From Cytobacillus firmus (lineage in GTDB: Bacteria > Bacillota > Bacilli > Bacillales > Cytobacillaceae), in assembly GCF_023657595.1 (NCBI RefSeq), contig NZ_CP098323.1:3806001-3870000 (forward strand): a stretch of DNA of 64,000 bases, in the 5' to 3' direction. The notes below the pieces were generated by a model that made no database searches, was not told where the DNA came from, and was given only the letters and a program-made list of their open reading frames with translations. Position numbers and translations under genes: made by a program. Below are positions 53,424-64,000 of the stretch, one piece after another. Each line of letters starts with the position of its first letter. The first letter of the stretch is position 1.

Positions 53424-55747
53424 GCTTGTGCACCGCCATTCAGGGCATGTTTCAAGACTTCGTCCACATGTGATACCAAAACGAAATCAAGTTCTTCCCT
53501 GATGCTTTCAGGGATATCTTCAATGTCTTTTTCATTATCTTTAGGGAGGATGATCTTCGTCAATCCTGCACGATGGGCGCTCAAAGATTTTTCTTTCAAG
53601 CCGCCAATAGGAAGCACCCGGCCTCTTAAAGTAATTTCCCCTGTCATTCCCACTTCTTTACGGATTGGTTTTCCTGAAAGAGCAGAAACCAGGGCGGTTG
53701 TAATTGTTATTCCGGCAGATGGGCCGTCTTTCGGGACAGCACCTTCGGGAACATGGATATGAATGTCATGCTTTTCATGGAAGTTCTCATCAATGCCCAG
53801 TTCTTTAGCTTTTGAACGAACATAACTGAATGCCGCTTGAGCAGACTCTTTCATCACATCCCCCAGTTTGCCTGTAAGAACGAGCTTTCCTTTTCCGGGA
53901 GAAAGGGATACTTCTATTTGAAGGGTATCGCCGCCAACTGTTGTATAGGCAAGCCCTGTCGCAACGCCAACCTGGTCTTCAAGCTCAGCCTGACCATATC
54001 GGTATTTTGGCTTCCCAAGAAACTCTTCAGCATTTTTTGCATTCACAATCACTTTCTTCTTTTCCCCGGATACAATAATTTTAGCCGTTTTTCTGCAGAT
54101 AGTAGCCAGCTGGCGCTCTAAACCGCGGACTCCTGCCTCACGGGTATAATAGCGGACTACCTTCTGAAGTCCATCCTCACGAATCTGAAGCTGGGATTTC
54201 GAAAGACCATGCTCTTTAATTTGCTTAGACAGCAGGTGGTCTTTAGCTATGTGGATCTTCTCCTGCTCTGTATAGCCTGCAATCGTGATAACTTCCATTC
54301 TGTCCAGCAGCGGGCCAGGGATTGTGCCAAGATTATTGGCTGTGGCTATGAACATGACCTTTGAAAGATCATAGGTTTCTTCAATGTAATGATCACTAAA
54401 ATTATGGTTCTGCTCAGGGTCTAAAACCTCCAGCATCGCAGATGAAGGATCCCCGCGGAAATCAGAGGACATTTTGTCGATTTCATCAAGCAGGAATACA
54501 GGGTTAATCGTCCCTGCCTTTTTCATGCCCTGAATGATGCGGCCAGGCATGGCACCAACATAAGTTCGTCTATGTCCGCGAATCTCAGACTCATCCCGGA
54601 CTCCGCCGAGTGATACTCGGACGAAATTACGATTTAGCGATGTTGCAATAGAACGTGCAAGACTTGTTTTACCGACACCTGGAGGCCCTGCAAGGCATAG
54701 GATTGGTCCCTTAAGGGAGTTCGTCAGCTTTTGCACTGCAAGATATTCCAAAACCCGTTCCTTTACTTTTTCAAGACCGTAATGGTCTTCATTCAGGATT
54801 CTCTCAGCCCTCTGAATATCCAGGTCATCTTCAGTTGACTTCGACCATGGCAATGTGACAAGCCACTCAATATAATTACGGATAACCGCGCTTTCGGCTG
54901 AACTGGATGGAACCTTTTCGTAGCGATCCAGTTCTTTTAAAGCGGTAAGCTGGACATGTTCAGGCATACCGGCGTTTTCAATCTTTTCCGTCAGCTCAGC
55001 GATTTCTCCTGTCTTGCCTTCCTTATCCCCAAGTTCTTTTTGGATTGCCTTCATCTGTTCACGCAGATAATATTCCTTCTGCGTACGTTCCATTGATTTT
55101 TTTACACGCTGGCCAATCTTTTTTTCAAGGTTCAGAACTTCTTTTTCATTATGGATGATTTCAATAACCTGATTCATGCGCTCTTTAACATCAATGGTTT
55201 CAAGTATTTCCTGTTTTTCCTTTAGCTTTAAAGGCAAGTGGGAAGAGATGATATCTGCCATACGCCCCGGCTCTTCTATATCTGCTACAGAAGAGTAAGT
55301 TTCGGCTGATATTTTCTTCGATACCTTTATGTATTGCTCAAAATATTCAAGCATAGTCCTCATCAATGCCTGATCTTCTACGTCCTTTGTCTCAGGATCC
55401 TCAAAAACCTTCACACTAACGGAATAATGTACAGTTTCGTCCTGAAAATCAATGATTTGCGCTCTCTTAAGCCCTTCAACAAGAACACGGATTGTACCGT
55501 TTGGAAGCTTGAGCATCTGCTTGACACGTGTGAGCGTGCCCATTCCATAAAGATCATCTTCTGATGGTTCATCTATAGATATATCCTTTTGTGTTGTTAA
55601 GAAAATTAAATGGTCATCTACCATTGCTTTTTCCAGAGCCTGAACCGATTTCTCACGGCCTACATCCAAATGCAGAACCATGGTCGGATAAACGAGCAAG
55701 CCCCGAAGCGGCAGGAGGGGGACGATGATTTCTTTCTTTTTCGCCAT
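53420..55747 (-). CDS. lonA: ATP-dependent protease LonA
   Basis: Cytosolic AAA+ serine protease for damaged and regulatory proteins. 775 residues (774 in B. subtilis): N-terminal LON domain (1-205), AAA+ module with GPPGVGKTS at about 356 and [10 protein letters not shown], and the protease domain with catalytic serine in [14 protein letters not shown] and lysine in [16 protein letters not shown]. Overlaps ysxC and follows lonB. Confidence 0.98.
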   Translation of the reverse strand: MAKKKEIIVPLLPLRGLLVYPTMVLHLDVGREKSVQALEKAMVDDHLIFLTTQKDISIDEPSEDDLYGMGTLTRVKQMLKLPNGTIRVLVEGLKRAQIIDFQDETVHYSVSVKVFEDPETKDVEDQALMRTMLEYFEQYIKVSKKISAETYSSVADIEEPGRMADIISSHLPLKLKEKQEILETIDVKERMNQVIEIIHNEKEVLNLEKKIGQRVKKSMERTQKEYYLREQMKAIQKELGDKEGKTGEIAELTEKIENAGMPEHVQLTALKELDRYEKVPSSSAESAVIRNYIEWLVTLPWSKSTEDDLDIQRAERILNEDHYGLEKVKERVLEYLAVQKLTNSLKGPILCLAGPPGVGKTSLARSIATSLNRNFVRVSLGGVRDESEIRGHRRTYVGAMPGRIIQGMKKAGTINPVFLLDEIDKMSSDFRGDPSSAMLEVLDPEQNHNFSDHYIEETYDLSKVMFIATANNLGTIPGPLLDRMEVITIAGYTEQEKIHIAKDHLLSKQIKEHGLSKSQLQIREDGLQKVVRYYTREAGVRGLERQLATICRKTAKIIVSGEKKKVIVNAKNAEEFLGKPKYRYGQAELEDQVGVATGLAYTTVGGDTLQIEVSLSPGKGKLVLTGKLGDVMKESAQAAFSYVRSKAKELGIDENFHEKHDIHIHVPEGAVPKDGPSAGITITTALVSALSGKPIRKEVGMTGEITLRGRVLPIGGLKEKSLSAHRAGLTKIILPKDNEKDIEDIPESIREELDFVLVSHVDEVLKHALNGGAQA

Positions 55748-55913
55748 TCCATTGCACCTCCAAAATGCATCTTTTTAACCCCATTATTGCTAATAATTTC
55801 TTTGTACAATTCTATCGTATTTAAATAGCAGTGTCTATTAAAGAGAAATAGCGGAAAGCCGTATTTCAATGATATTCATTTATAATTACACTTTATCCTT
55901 CTTTACGCAAATA

Positions 55914-55951
55914 AAACTTCGGTTTGTAGCCTAAACTGCAAACCGAAGTTT
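55914..55951 (-). terminator. Terminator between lonB and lonA
   Basis: 13-bp perfect stem AAACTTCGGTTTG / CAAACCGAAGTTT, 12-base loop, then TTATTTG on the reverse strand, so lonA must have its own promoter. Confidence 0.85.
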
Positions 55952-56015
55952 CTGACCGCGATTAGCGGAGGCGTTTATACAGCGGGCTTTCAGCAACTGC
56001 AAACCGGGCCACACA

Positions 56016-57683
56016 TCATATGCTTTCTTTTTTCTTTAATTCGATTGAAGCAGTTACAGCCTGCTCTTTGAGATACTCTTTTTGAAGCGCTGCCTCAAAT
56101 ACCTCATTCAAATGAGATACCGGGATGATCTTAATTCCTGTTATCTCCTTTAAGATGGATTGCATATTTTCTTTTGGAATGATTACTGTCTGTGCTCCCG
56201 CTTTTTTGGCAGCCTTCACCTTAGGATATACGCCTCCGATTGGCTTTACATACCCATGAATGCTGATTTCCCCGGTCATAGCAACAGTATTGTCAACTGG
56301 CCGTTTATAAATGGCAGAATAAATCCCTGTCGCCATGGCAATGCCGGCTGAAGGACCGTCAATTGGAACTCCGCCAGGGAAGTTGACATGAATATCATAT
56401 TCGTCAGCCGGGACGCCCATCGATCTCAGAACGGTAATAACATTTTCAATTGAACCCCTGGCCATACTTTTTCTCCGGATTGACTTTCCTTGGCCGCCAA
56501 TGCTTTCTTCTTCCACTATGCCTGTAATATTAATGCTGCCCTTCTCCTTTGCAGGAATCACAGTAACTTCAATATCCAGCAGAGCACCTGTGTTCGGCCC
56601 ATATACCGCCAGTCCGTTGACAAGGCCAACAGCAGAATGGGAATTGATTTTTCTCTCCATTCTCGGTGAAAGCTGACTCGATTGGACAACCCACTCAATA
56701 TCTTCATCTTTTATGTAATCACGGTCCTCAGTAATTGCCAAACCCGCAGAGATTTGAATCATATTTACCGCTTCGCGTCCATTTCTTGCATAATTAGCAA
56801 GAATGCCAAGCCCCTTTTCACTAACAGCGAGATTGACCTTTTCCGCAGCTTTTCCAGCTACAGCTACTATCTCTTCTTCAGCTAACTCCCTGAAAAATAC
56901 CTCCATACATCTGGAACGAATGGCAGGCGGAATTTCATTAGGTGTTCTGGTAGTTGCACCGATCAGGCGGAAGTCCGCAGGCAGGCCATTTTTAAAAATA
57001 TCATGAATATGGGTTGGTATTTGAGTGTTTTCTTCATTATAATAAGCGCTTTCCAGAAATACTTTCCGGTCTTCAAGCACTTTCAGGAGCTTGTTCATCT
57101 GAATGGGGTGAAGCTCACCGATTTCATCAATAAAAAGCACACCGCCATGTGCATTTGTAACAGCACCCTGTTTAGGCTGCGGAATTCCCGCCTGTCCCAT
57201 CGCCCCTGCCCCCTGATAGATAGGATCATGAACAGAACCTATCAGGGGATCCGCAATACCCCTCTCATCAAATCTCGCAGTAGTGGCATCCAGTTCGATA
57301 AAAACAGAAGCTGCCTTAAAGGGTGATTTTGCATTTTTCTTGGCTTCTTCCAGAACCAATCTGGCCGCAGCCGTTTTTCCCACGCCCGGTGGACCATAAA
57401 TAATAACATGCTGAGGATTGGGTCCGCACAATGCTGCTTTCAGAGATTTAATTCCATCTTCCTGCCCCACAATGTCAGCAAAACTGGATGGACGAACTTT
57501 TTCTGATAAAGGTTCAGTTAATGAAATGGAACGCATCTTTTTTAATACATCCATTTCTTTCCTTGATTCACGGTCGATAGAAACTTTCTGTGTCCGCTGG
57601 CTCCTAAGCAAATTCCAAAAATAAAGCCCAATGACAATTCCAAAAAACAATTGGATAAATAAAGCGATCCCCGTCCAACTCAT
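56016..57683 (-). CDS. lonB: ATP-dependent protease LonB (sporulation-type, membrane-anchored)
   Basis: 555 residues (552 in B. subtilis). An N-terminal membrane helix (GIALFIQLFFGIVIGLYFW, residues 5-23) replaces the LON substrate domain; AAA+ module with [11 protein letters not shown] and GVLFIDEIGELH, then the protease domain with IDGPSAGIAMATG and PIGGVYPKVKAAKKAG. In B. subtilis it is forespore-expressed (sigmaF). Separated from lonA by a terminator. Confidence 0.96.
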   Translation of the reverse strand: MSWTGIALFIQLFFGIVIGLYFWNLLRSQRTQKVSIDRESRKEMDVLKKMRSISLTEPLSEKVRPSSFADIVGQEDGIKSLKAALCGPNPQHVIIYGPPGVGKTAAARLVLEEAKKNAKSPFKAASVFIELDATTARFDERGIADPLIGSVHDPIYQGAGAMGQAGIPQPKQGAVTNAHGGVLFIDEIGELHPIQMNKLLKVLEDRKVFLESAYYNEENTQIPTHIHDIFKNGLPADFRLIGATTRTPNEIPPAIRSRCMEVFFRELAEEEIVAVAGKAAEKVNLAVSEKGLGILANYARNGREAVNMIQISAGLAITEDRDYIKDEDIEWVVQSSQLSPRMERKINSHSAVGLVNGLAVYGPNTGALLDIEVTVIPAKEKGSINITGIVEEESIGGQGKSIRRKSMARGSIENVITVLRSMGVPADEYDIHVNFPGGVPIDGPSAGIAMATGIYSAIYKRPVDNTVAMTGEISIHGYVKPIGGVYPKVKAAKKAGAQTVIIPKENMQSILKEITGIKIIPVSHLNEVFEAALQKEYLKEQAVTASIELKKKESI

Positions 57684-57798
57684 TGTGTTCCCTCCTGCAT
57701 TATTGTTCTCGGTAATAATGCTAGTATCTCCCTGACTGAGTTGGAATAAACAAGGAATTCATTTAAAAGTAAGGTAAGAAAAAGGGTCAGAAAGGCGC

Positions 57799-57837
57799 AA
57801 AAAAATGGCCATGCCCCGCAGGGACTGGCCATTTTTT
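57799..57837. terminator. Terminator after clpX
   Basis: AAAAATGGCCA / TGGCCATTTTT 11-bp stem with inner CC/GG pairs and long A and T flanks, active on either strand. Confidence 0.9.
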
Positions 57838-57840
57838 CAA

Positions 57841-59106
57841 TTACGCTGAAGTCTTGCGCTCTTCTTCTACGACTGTACCGTCCTCCAAAACAAGCTTAGG
57901 AGAACCGTTATCGATAACCGTTTCTTTCGTAATAATGCATTTTTTAATATCTTCGCGCGAAGGAAGATCAAACATTACATCCAGCATAATGCCTTCAATA
58001 ATGGAGCGCAGTCCGCGGGCACCTGTTTTTCTTTCAATTGCTTTTTTAGCAATTTCCTCCAGTGCGCCTTCTTCGAACTCAAGCTCAACATCATCTAGTT
58101 CAAGCATTTTTTGGTATTGTTTGACAAGTGCATTTTTAGGTTTAGTTAAAATCTCAATTAAAGCCGCTTCATCAAGCTGGGAAAGGCTTGCAATAACTGG
58201 AAGACGTCCAATAAATTCAGGGATTAATCCGAATTTCAGCAAGTCTTCAGGAAGCACTTTTGCAAGAAGATCCTTTGGCTCGATTTCTTTTTGATTCTGG
58301 TCGGAACCAAAGCCAATTACCTTCTGGCCTAAACGGCGTTTAATAATTTGCTCAATGCCATCGAAGGCTCCGCCGCAAATAAACAGGATATTGGTCGTGT
58401 CAATCTGGATAAATTCCTGATGAGGATGCTTGCGGCCGCCTTGTGGAGGTACGCTTGCAACTGTTCCTTCAAGAATTTTCAACAGCGCCTGCTGCACACC
58501 TTCACCAGATACATCACGAGTTATAGACGGATTTTCCGACTTACGTGCAACTTTATCAATCTCATCAATATAAATGATTCCTTTTTCTGCCTTTTCCACA
58601 TCATAATCTGCTGCCTGAATAAGCTTTAGGAGGATATTTTCAACATCTTCCCCGACATATCCGGCTTCAGTTAATGATGTCGCATCTGCAATGGCAAATG
58701 GAACATTAAGAATACGAGCCAATGTCTGAGCCAGCAAGGTTTTACCGCTTCCAGTCGGCCCGATCATGGCAATATTACTTTTAGATAGTTCAACTTCATC
58801 AATTTTGCTGTTGGAATTGATGCGCTTATAGTGATTATATACTGCAACAGACAGAGATTTCTTCGCCTGCTCCTGGCCAATTACATATTCATCCAGAATA
58901 TCGCGGATTTCAGCCGGCTTTGGCACATCTTTGAACTCCACTTCTTCTTCTGTTCCCAGTTCTTCTTCCACAATTTCAGTGCAAAGTTCAATGCATTCAT
59001 CACATATATATACTCCAGGCCCAGCAACAAGTTTGCGGACCTGATCCTGTGTCTTGCCACAGAAAGAACACTTCAATTGCCCTTTTTCGTCATTAAATTT
59101 AAACAA
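57841..59106 (-). CDS. clpX: ClpX, unfoldase of the ClpXP protease
   Basis: AAA+ chaperone feeding ClpP. Start at TTG 59104-59106 (421 residues; 420 in B. subtilis), giving [18 protein letters not shown], behind AAGGGGTG; the frame is open upstream to 59166 but that head is not ClpX. Zinc-binding domain with CSFC and CDECIELC, Walker [22 protein letters not shown], the GGAFDGIE pore-side region and the IGF-type loop for ClpP (KVIGFGSD). Confidence 0.97.
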   Translation of the reverse strand: MFKFNDEKGQLKCSFCGKTQDQVRKLVAGPGVYICDECIELCTEIVEEELGTEEEVEFKDVPKPAEIRDILDEYVIGQEQAKKSLSVAVYNHYKRINSNSKIDEVELSKSNIAMIGPTGSGKTLLAQTLARILNVPFAIADATSLTEAGYVGEDVENILLKLIQAADYDVEKAEKGIIYIDEIDKVARKSENPSITRDVSGEGVQQALLKILEGTVASVPPQGGRKHPHQEFIQIDTTNILFICGGAFDGIEQIIKRRLGQKVIGFGSDQNQKEIEPKDLLAKVLPEDLLKFGLIPEFIGRLPVIASLSQLDEAALIEILTKPKNALVKQYQKMLELDDVELEFEEGALEEIAKKAIERKTGARGLRSIIEGIMLDVMFDLPSREDIKKCIITKETVIDNGSPKLVLEDGTVVEEERKTSA

Positions 59107-59579
59107 ATCCTTCACCCCTTGAAAAAACTTCAAAACGATATATAAAGCTTGCGAAATCACATGCATTTAGTTCTTTGTTCAGCCATAGAAAGGTTGGGAA
59201 TGAAAGCGGACACTGAGTCATTGCACTTGCAAAACAGGCCTCTTTAATCATTCACACTTTCGTAAAAATCAAAACCTTCAGCAGTTATGTATTGCATTGT
59301 AACACATTTTTACAGTGGACAGGAAATGATAACTCTTAAAACATTTCAATTATGTATGCATGCATGTGATGGGACTTCGCAAAGATAAACCAGGCTGAAT
59401 TTTATATGTACTTTCATAAGCTTAACCAAAAATGGCTAAATTAAGTCGGCCCTCTGGACCGATAATTAAATTATCTATTTATATGTATTTGTATTCCTGT
59501 CCATGTGCAATATGCCGTAAAACTTTTCACCAGGCAAAAGGTACAAGGGAGATTTTTATTATGTAAGGTCTTGATGGTA
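59107..59579 (-). promoter_or_regulatory. clpX upstream region with weak extended -10
   Basis: A 473-base gap with no gene. TGTTACAAT on the reverse strand (TACAAT at 59296-59301) looks like an extended -10 for clpX with a leader of about 183 bases; the -35 is poor. A small hairpin TCGGCC/GGACCGA sits at 59443-59463. No CtsR or CIRCE element was seen. Confidence 0.35.
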
Positions 59580-59612
59580 TAAAACAAGGCACGATAAACT
59601 CGCGCCTTGTTT
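59580..59612 (-). terminator. Terminator after tig
   Basis: AAACAAGGC / GCCTTGTTT 9-bp stem extended by CG pairs, then TTATAC on the reverse strand. Confidence 0.75.
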
Positions 59613-59625
59613 ACTACTATTTCTA

Positions 59626-60912
59626 TTATGCAACAGTCTTGCTATTTTCCACAAGGAAATCTACTGCTTTTTTAATTTGAAGATCTGCTTTTAAGCCTTC
59701 AAGGCTTCCAAGAGCTTGTGTGATCTGGTCAGCAGACATGTTGTACATTTCTGCCATTTTGTTAAGTTCTTCTGAAACTTCTTCATCGCTTACTTCGATG
59801 TTTTCAGCTTTTGCGATTGCTTCAAGAGTCAGGTTAACGCGGACGCGCTTTTCAGCTTCCTCTTTCATTTGCTCGCGCAGTGCAGCTTCATCCTGTCCGG
59901 AGAACTGGAAGTATAGTTCAAGGTTCATGCCTTGCATTTGAAGACGCTGTTCGAACTCCTGCATCATGCGGTTAACTTCAGTATCAACCATTGCAGCCGG
60001 GATTTCCATTTCTGCATTAGCAGCAGCTGCTTCAACAACAGTGTCGCGGACATGGTGCTCAGCTTCATGCTTTTTGCTTTCTTCTAAGCGAGTTTTAATT
60101 TTTTCTTTTAATGCATCCAAAGTTTCAACTTCTTCGTCTGCATCTTTAGCAAACTCATCATCAAGCTCAGGAAGCTGTTTTGTTTTAATTTCATGTACAG
60201 TTACTTTAAAAGTTGCAGGCTTACCAGCTAGCTCAGCCGCATGGTATTCCTCTGGGAAAGAAACTTCAACATCTTTAGATTCTCCAGCAGCAGTACCAAT
60301 CAGCTGCTCTTCAAATCCAGGGATGAATTGTCCTGAACCAAGTTCTAAAGAGTAGTTCTCAGCTTTTCCGCCTTCGAAAGCTTCACCATCAACGAATCCT
60401 TCAAAGTCCATAACAACTGTATCGCCGTTCTCTGCTTTGCCTTCTTCTTTAACAGCCAGTTCAGCTTGTCTTTCCTGAAGGGAAGTTAACTCATTGTTAA
60501 CATCTTCTTCAGTAACGTTTGTTTCAAGCGGCTTAACTTCAACACCTTTGTATTCGCCAAGCTTTACTTCAGGCTTAACAGTTACTGTAGCTTTGAAGAT
60601 AAGGCTTTTTCCTTTTTCGATTTGCTCAACATCGATTTCAGGACGATCAACAGGCTCAATGCCAGTTTCATCAATTGCATTAGCATATGCTTCTGGAAGA
60701 AGATAATCCACTGCATCCTGGTATAAAGATTCAACTCCGAAACGCTTTTCAAACATTCCGCGAGGCATTTTACCTTTACGGAATCCAGGTACATTTACCT
60801 GCTTAACTACTTTTTTGAATGCAGCGTCTAAACCTTCGGTTACTTTCTCTGCATCTACTTCAATTGTAAGAACCCCGCGGTTCCCTTCTAACTTTTCAAA
60901 TTTAGCAGACAT
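59626..60912 (-). CDS. tig: Trigger factor
   Basis: Ribosome-bound chaperone and peptidyl-prolyl isomerase. I start at ATG 60910-60912 ([19 protein letters not shown], 428 residues; 424 in B. subtilis) with GGAGGG upstream. Ribosome-docking signature [18 protein letters not shown] near residue 44, FKBP domain at about 160-250 ([17 protein letters not shown]), then the helical C-terminal substrate domain. Confidence 0.97.
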   Translation of the reverse strand: MSAKFEKLEGNRGVLTIEVDAEKVTEGLDAAFKKVVKQVNVPGFRKGKMPRGMFEKRFGVESLYQDAVDYLLPEAYANAIDETGIEPVDRPEIDVEQIEKGKSLIFKATVTVKPEVKLGEYKGVEVKPLETNVTEEDVNNELTSLQERQAELAVKEEGKAENGDTVVMDFEGFVDGEAFEGGKAENYSLELGSGQFIPGFEEQLIGTAAGESKDVEVSFPEEYHAAELAGKPATFKVTVHEIKTKQLPELDDEFAKDADEEVETLDALKEKIKTRLEESKKHEAEHHVRDTVVEAAAANAEMEIPAAMVDTEVNRMMQEFEQRLQMQGMNLELYFQFSGQDEAALREQMKEEAEKRVRVNLTLEAIAKAENIEVSDEEVSEELNKMAEMYNMSADQITQALGSLEGLKADLQIKKAVDFLVENSKTVA

Positions 60913-61074
60913 ACAATCATTTCCCTCCAAAAATCTATTATCATTTCATTCATGACAGAATGTTATGAATATCTCTTGTTTTTTCAAGTCATATCCATTT
61001 AATTAAAATGTATATATACACATAATACAACCATTATATTATAACACACACTCCCTGTCTTTCAACATTGAAGG

Positions 61075-62103
61075 CTAAATATTGGGATAAGAAATTTCTT
61101 CTATCTTTCTTATAAAGGCAAGAGCCTCTTCTATTTCCTCTTCAGGAGCATCATAAATATTACCTAGCTTGCTTATCGAGCTGTTTAAGCCATGATACTC
61201 ATTTGAGAGCATATGGTATGCCGCTGCCCAGGACGCAGCATTCTCCGGCGGGGCTTCATGCGGATAAAGCAGGAAAAAGTGCCTTTCTGCAATGCTCTTT
61301 GTATTTTCAAATAGTACCGGGTCTTCCTGCTCGAGCTGATTTTCCAGTTTATTGACTATTTTTAACAGCATCGGCTGCTGATGAACAGGTGCTAGTTCAG
61401 CCGGATTTACCCGAAGGCTTTTATCAAACTTCCGAATCGTTACATATTTTTCATACCCATGCTCAGAAAGTACATTTAACAGCATCGTTTTAAAAAAAGG
61501 ATTTCCATCCTTCGCTTCCAAATAGGCTTTAATATCTTCGAGATAAGGCCTGATGTTATGTACTGCCAGCTGTGCAGCAATCTGCATTTGTTCATGCTGA
61601 TCCTGGCAGGAAAACAGATCGAGCTTCCTGCCGTTAAATTCCTCCAGATCGGGTGCTTCAATCTCAGTTTCAGAAGGTGAAGCAGCCATCTTTCTGCTGA
61701 ACTCAAGCATTCTGTTAAAATGCTCAAATTTCTCCTTCGGGATCTCCCTTTCTTCAAGCAAAACCTCGATTGTTGCTGCAATCTCACTGTATTGATGCAG
61801 CTGCACAAGAATCATTAAATAAAGATCCATTACTTGTATGTAATCCCCTATGCCTGTCTGGAGCATTTTATTAGCCAGTTCTTTTGCCTTTTCCAAAGCT
61901 CCGGCTTCATAATATGCCAAAACGAGCCCAATATGAACATCCGTATTCTCAGGCTCCATATCCAGCGCTTCTTCAAAGAACCTGATTGATTCTTTATACC
62001 TTTTCTGCTGAAAGGACTCAAGCCCCTTTTCCAGCAGTCGTTTCTCAAGGCCGGGAAATAGAATGATTTTATTTTTTTGTTTTTTCTGTTCCCGCTTTCC
62101 CAT
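61075..62103 (-). CDS. ysoA: YsoA, TPR-repeat protein
   Basis: 342 residues (about 340 in B. subtilis). Tetratricopeptide repeats are visible at residues about 25-90 (YKESIRFFEEALDMEPENTDVHIGLVLAYYEAGALEKAKEL); the rest is helical and charged without a domain I recognise. Function unknown; TPRs imply a protein-binding scaffold. It lies between leuD and tig exactly as in B. subtilis. Confidence 0.88.
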   Translation of the reverse strand: MGKREQKKQKNKIILFPGLEKRLLEKGLESFQQKRYKESIRFFEEALDMEPENTDVHIGLVLAYYEAGALEKAKELANKMLQTGIGDYIQVMDLYLMILVQLHQYSEIAATIEVLLEEREIPKEKFEHFNRMLEFSRKMAASPSETEIEAPDLEEFNGRKLDLFSCQDQHEQMQIAAQLAVHNIRPYLEDIKAYLEAKDGNPFFKTMLLNVLSEHGYEKYVTIRKFDKSLRVNPAELAPVHQQPMLLKIVNKLENQLEQEDPVLFENTKSIAERHFFLLYPHEAPPENAASWAAAYHMLSNEYHGLNSSISKLGNIYDAPEEEIEEALAFIRKIEEISYPNI

Positions 62104-62154
62104 GCTAAAACCGCCTCAACTATTATTTTTGAAGTTAGTGTAGCATGAAATAGA

Positions 62155-62195
62155 ACAAAAACAAAAAGATTCATGGTTTCATGCCATGAATCTTT
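62155..62195 (-). terminator. Terminator of the leu operon
   Basis: 12-bp perfect stem AAAGATTCATGG / CCATGAATCTTT, 7-base loop, then TTGTTTTTG on the reverse strand, just after leuD. Confidence 0.9.
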
Positions 62196-62204
62196 CATAG
62201 GTAT

Positions 62205-62798
62205 CTACTTTACCGCAAACCGTTTTTCTTCAAAACTTGAAATGCTGCTTTCCAATTGAAGAGTAATCTCTATTTCATCCCAGCCGTTTATCAGCATTTT
62301 TTTCCAGTATTCATTAATTGTGAATGATGCGGAAAAATTATATTCATCTTCAACTATTCCATTCTGCAAATCAACCTTCAATTCATACGGCTGATTTTTG
62401 GCTCGTTCGAGCAAATATTCGACTGTTTCAGCCGGCAGAGTGATTGGCAGAAGTCCATTTTTTAAACAATTTTGATGGAAGATATCCGCAAACGAAGGTG
62501 CAATAATTACTTTGAAGCCATAATCCCCTAAAGCCCATGGCGCATGCTCCCGGGAAGAGCCGCAGCCGAAATTTTCATTTGCAATGAGGATGGAAGCATT
62601 CTGATTTTCCGCCTTATTCAGCTCAAACTCCGGGTTAGGCAGCCCTTCTTTCGTAAATCTCCAGTCATAAAAAAGATATTGTCCAAATCCCGTTTTCTCA
62701 ATTCTTTTTAGAAATTGCTTGGGGATAATCTGATCTGTATCCACATTGGCTCTATCCATTGCAGCTGCTTTTCCCTGAAGTGTTTTAAATCCGCTCAT
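62205..62798 (-). CDS. leuD: 3-isopropylmalate dehydratase small subunit
   Basis: With LeuC, isomerises 2- to 3-isopropylmalate in leucine synthesis. 197 residues (199 in B. subtilis), swivel domain with NVDTDQIIPKQFL, the substrate loop NFGCGSSREHAPWAL and NCLKNGLLPI. 16 bases after leuC; last gene of the operon. Confidence 0.97.
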   Translation of the reverse strand: MSGFKTLQGKAAAMDRANVDTDQIIPKQFLKRIEKTGFGQYLFYDWRFTKEGLPNPEFELNKAENQNASILIANENFGCGSSREHAPWALGDYGFKVIIAPSFADIFHQNCLKNGLLPITLPAETVEYLLERAKNQPYELKVDLQNGIVEDEYNFSASFTINEYWKKMLINGWDEIEITLQLESSISSFEEKRFAVK

Positions 62799-62814
62799 TT
62801 AGTTCTCCTCCTTC

Positions 62815-64000
62815 TTAATGGACAGTCTCTGCACTTAGCAAGGCACCTACGTCAACAAAATGTCCGTATATAGCGGCTGCTGCCGCCATTAAAGGGCTGA
62901 CAAGGTGTGTTCTGGCCCCTGATCCCTGGCGTCCTTCAAAATTGCGGTTTGATGTCGACGCACAATGCTCGCCATTTGGCACAATATCATTATTCATGCT
63001 TAAACACATGCTGCAGCCTGATTCCCTCCATTCAAACCCAGCCTGCTTAAAGATAAGGTCCAGTCCTTCTGCCTCTGCCTGCTTCTTGACCTGCTGTGAA
63101 CCTGGTACAACAAGTGCACGGACATGGGGATGAACCTTCTTCCCTCTAATGATTTCAGCTGCCTGTCTTAGGTCTTCCAGCCGGGAATTCGTGCAGGATC
63201 CAATAAAAACGTGCTGAATTTGAATGTCTTCTATTTTTTGGCCTTCCTGCAGTCCCATATATTCTAAAGCTCTTGATAGTGACTTTTGTTCAAGCTCGTT
63301 TTTGCATTCCTCAAGTTTTGGAATTTGTTCATTCACCTTGGAAGTCATTGATGGATTCGTGCCCCAGCTGACCATTGGCGCAATATCGGCGGCATCAATT
63401 TGAATAGTTTTATCGTATTGTGCATCAGAATCAGATCCCAGCCCTTTCCAATTCTCGACTGCATCCGCAAATCCTGCTCCTTTTGGTGCATACTTTCGTC
63501 CTTGAAGATACGCAAACGTTGTTTCATCAGGACTAACAAGCCCCGCTTTTGCGCCTCCTTCAATGGACATATTGCAAATCGTCATTCTTTCTTCCATTGA
63601 CATTTTTGCAACCGTCTCCCCGCAATATTCAATAATATGGCCTGTACCAAAACCAATTCCATTTTTGGCAATAATATAAAGGATGACATCTTTTGCAGTA
63701 ACACCTTTTTTCAGCTCGCCGTTTATCTCCAGTTTTAATGTTTTAGGCTTGCTCTGCCATAAAGTCTGGGTAGCCAGGACATGCTCAACTTCACTTGTGC
63801 CGATGCCAAAGGCTATTGATCCAAATGCTCCATGTGTGGATGTATGGCTGTCCCCGCAAACAATCGTCATGCCTGGCTGTGTTAGCCCCAGCTCCGGCCC
63901 GATGACATGGACAATCCCTTGTTCAGGACTATCCAGCCCGGCAAGAGGGATGCCGAATTCCAGACAGTTTTTTTCCAAAGTCGTCATTTGATTTAATGCA
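62815..64000 (-). CDS. leuC: 3-isopropylmalate dehydratase large subunit (5' end outside window)
   Basis: Aconitase-family [4Fe-4S] subunit. The frame is open to the right edge (codons A-L-N-Q precede the ATG at 63985-63987), so about 395 of the usual 470 or so residues are seen and the ATG there is internal. Cluster cysteines are in [12 protein letters not shown] and [23 protein letters not shown] is the conserved substrate region. The remainder of the leu/ilv operon presumably lies upstream. Confidence 0.96.
   Translation of the reverse strand, partial: ALNQMTTLEKNCLEFGIPLAGLDSPEQGIVHVIGPELGLTQPGMTIVCGDSHTSTHGAFGSIAFGIGTSEVEHVLATQTLWQSKPKTLKLEINGELKKGVTAKDVILYIIAKNGIGFGTGHIIEYCGETVAKMSMEERMTICNMSIEGGAKAGLVSPDETTFAYLQGRKYAPKGAGFADAVENWKGLGSDSDAQYDKTIQIDAADIAPMVSWGTNPSMTSKVNEQIPKLEECKNELEQKSLSRALEYMGLQEGQKIEDIQIQHVFIGSCTNSRLEDLRQAAEIIRGKKVHPHVRALVVPGSQQVKKQAEAEGLDLIFKQAGFEWRESGCSMCLSMNNDIVPNGEHCASTSNRNFEGRQGSGARTHLVSPLMAAAAAIYGHFVDVGALLSAETVH

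Noticed and set aside
54981-59106. CtsR or CIRCE heat-shock operators near lonA, lonB and clpX
   Set aside because: I scanned the gaps by eye for the CtsR heptad repeat and the CIRCE inverted repeat and saw neither.

Overview
The window is ordinary chromosome from a low-GC, endospore-forming Bacillota, almost certainly a Bacillaceae member close to Bacillus/Cytobacillus. The evidence is gene order: coxA-safA-nad-phe-obg-spo0B-rpmA-prp-rplU, spoIVF, minCD-mreBCD-radC-maf-spoIIB-comC-folC-valS-ysxE-spoVID-hem-ysxC-lonA-lonB-clpX-tig-ysoA-leuDC is the conserved Bacillus backbone. Nearly everything reads right to left. The exceptions are a Usp-like gene, nifS-niaR and two small membrane-protein genes. 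The species cannot be fixed from this sequence.

Layout from the left edge. 1-4.6 kb: the start of an Mrp Na+/H+ antiporter operon (mrpA-B-C-D; D loses only its last residues at the edge), divergent from a KdpD-type Usp-domain gene. 5.6-6.2 kb: a lone tyrosine recombinase, the only clearly non-backbone gene. 6.3-10.7 kb: sporulation genes bofC, coxA, a spore-coat kinase-like gene and a repeat-rich safA. 11-16.6 kb: the NAD regulon (nadB-C-A divergent from nifS-niaR around a probable NiaR operator). 16.6-21.5 kb: pheA, pheB, obg, spo0B, rpmA, prp and rplU with its leader. 21.6-26.4 kb: RNase E/G, spoIVFB/spoIVFA, minD/minC. 26.9-33.4 kb: mreD-C-B, radC, maf, spoIIB, comC. 33.7-42.7 kb: a GGDEF protein, folC, valS behind a T-box leader, ysxE, spoVID. 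42.9-49.5 kb: hemL-B-D-C-X-A. 49.7-52.5 kb: a membrane protein and a polar amino-acid ABC transporter. 52.8-61 kb: ysxC and the protein quality-control set lonA, lonB, clpX, tig. 61-64 kb: ysoA, leuD and most of leuC, cut by the right edge.

Several genes cooperate. SafA and SpoVID (both LysM proteins) organise the inner coat; SpoIVFA/SpoIVFB with BofC act in pro-sigmaK control; Prp trims the L27 precursor encoded next to it; NiaR is encoded with nifS beside the genes it probably represses. I found no defence system, prophage, CRISPR array or undescribed gene cluster. The interesting material is fine structure: three tandem copies of a 120-bp repeat wedged between hemX and hemC, a dispersed-type repeat splitting mre from min, hairpins that hide ribosome-binding sites at the safA-kinase-coxA junctions, two genes whose best start codon is ATT or ATA, a promoter-spanning inverted repeat in front of the lone recombinase, and 45-bp tandem repeats in safA.
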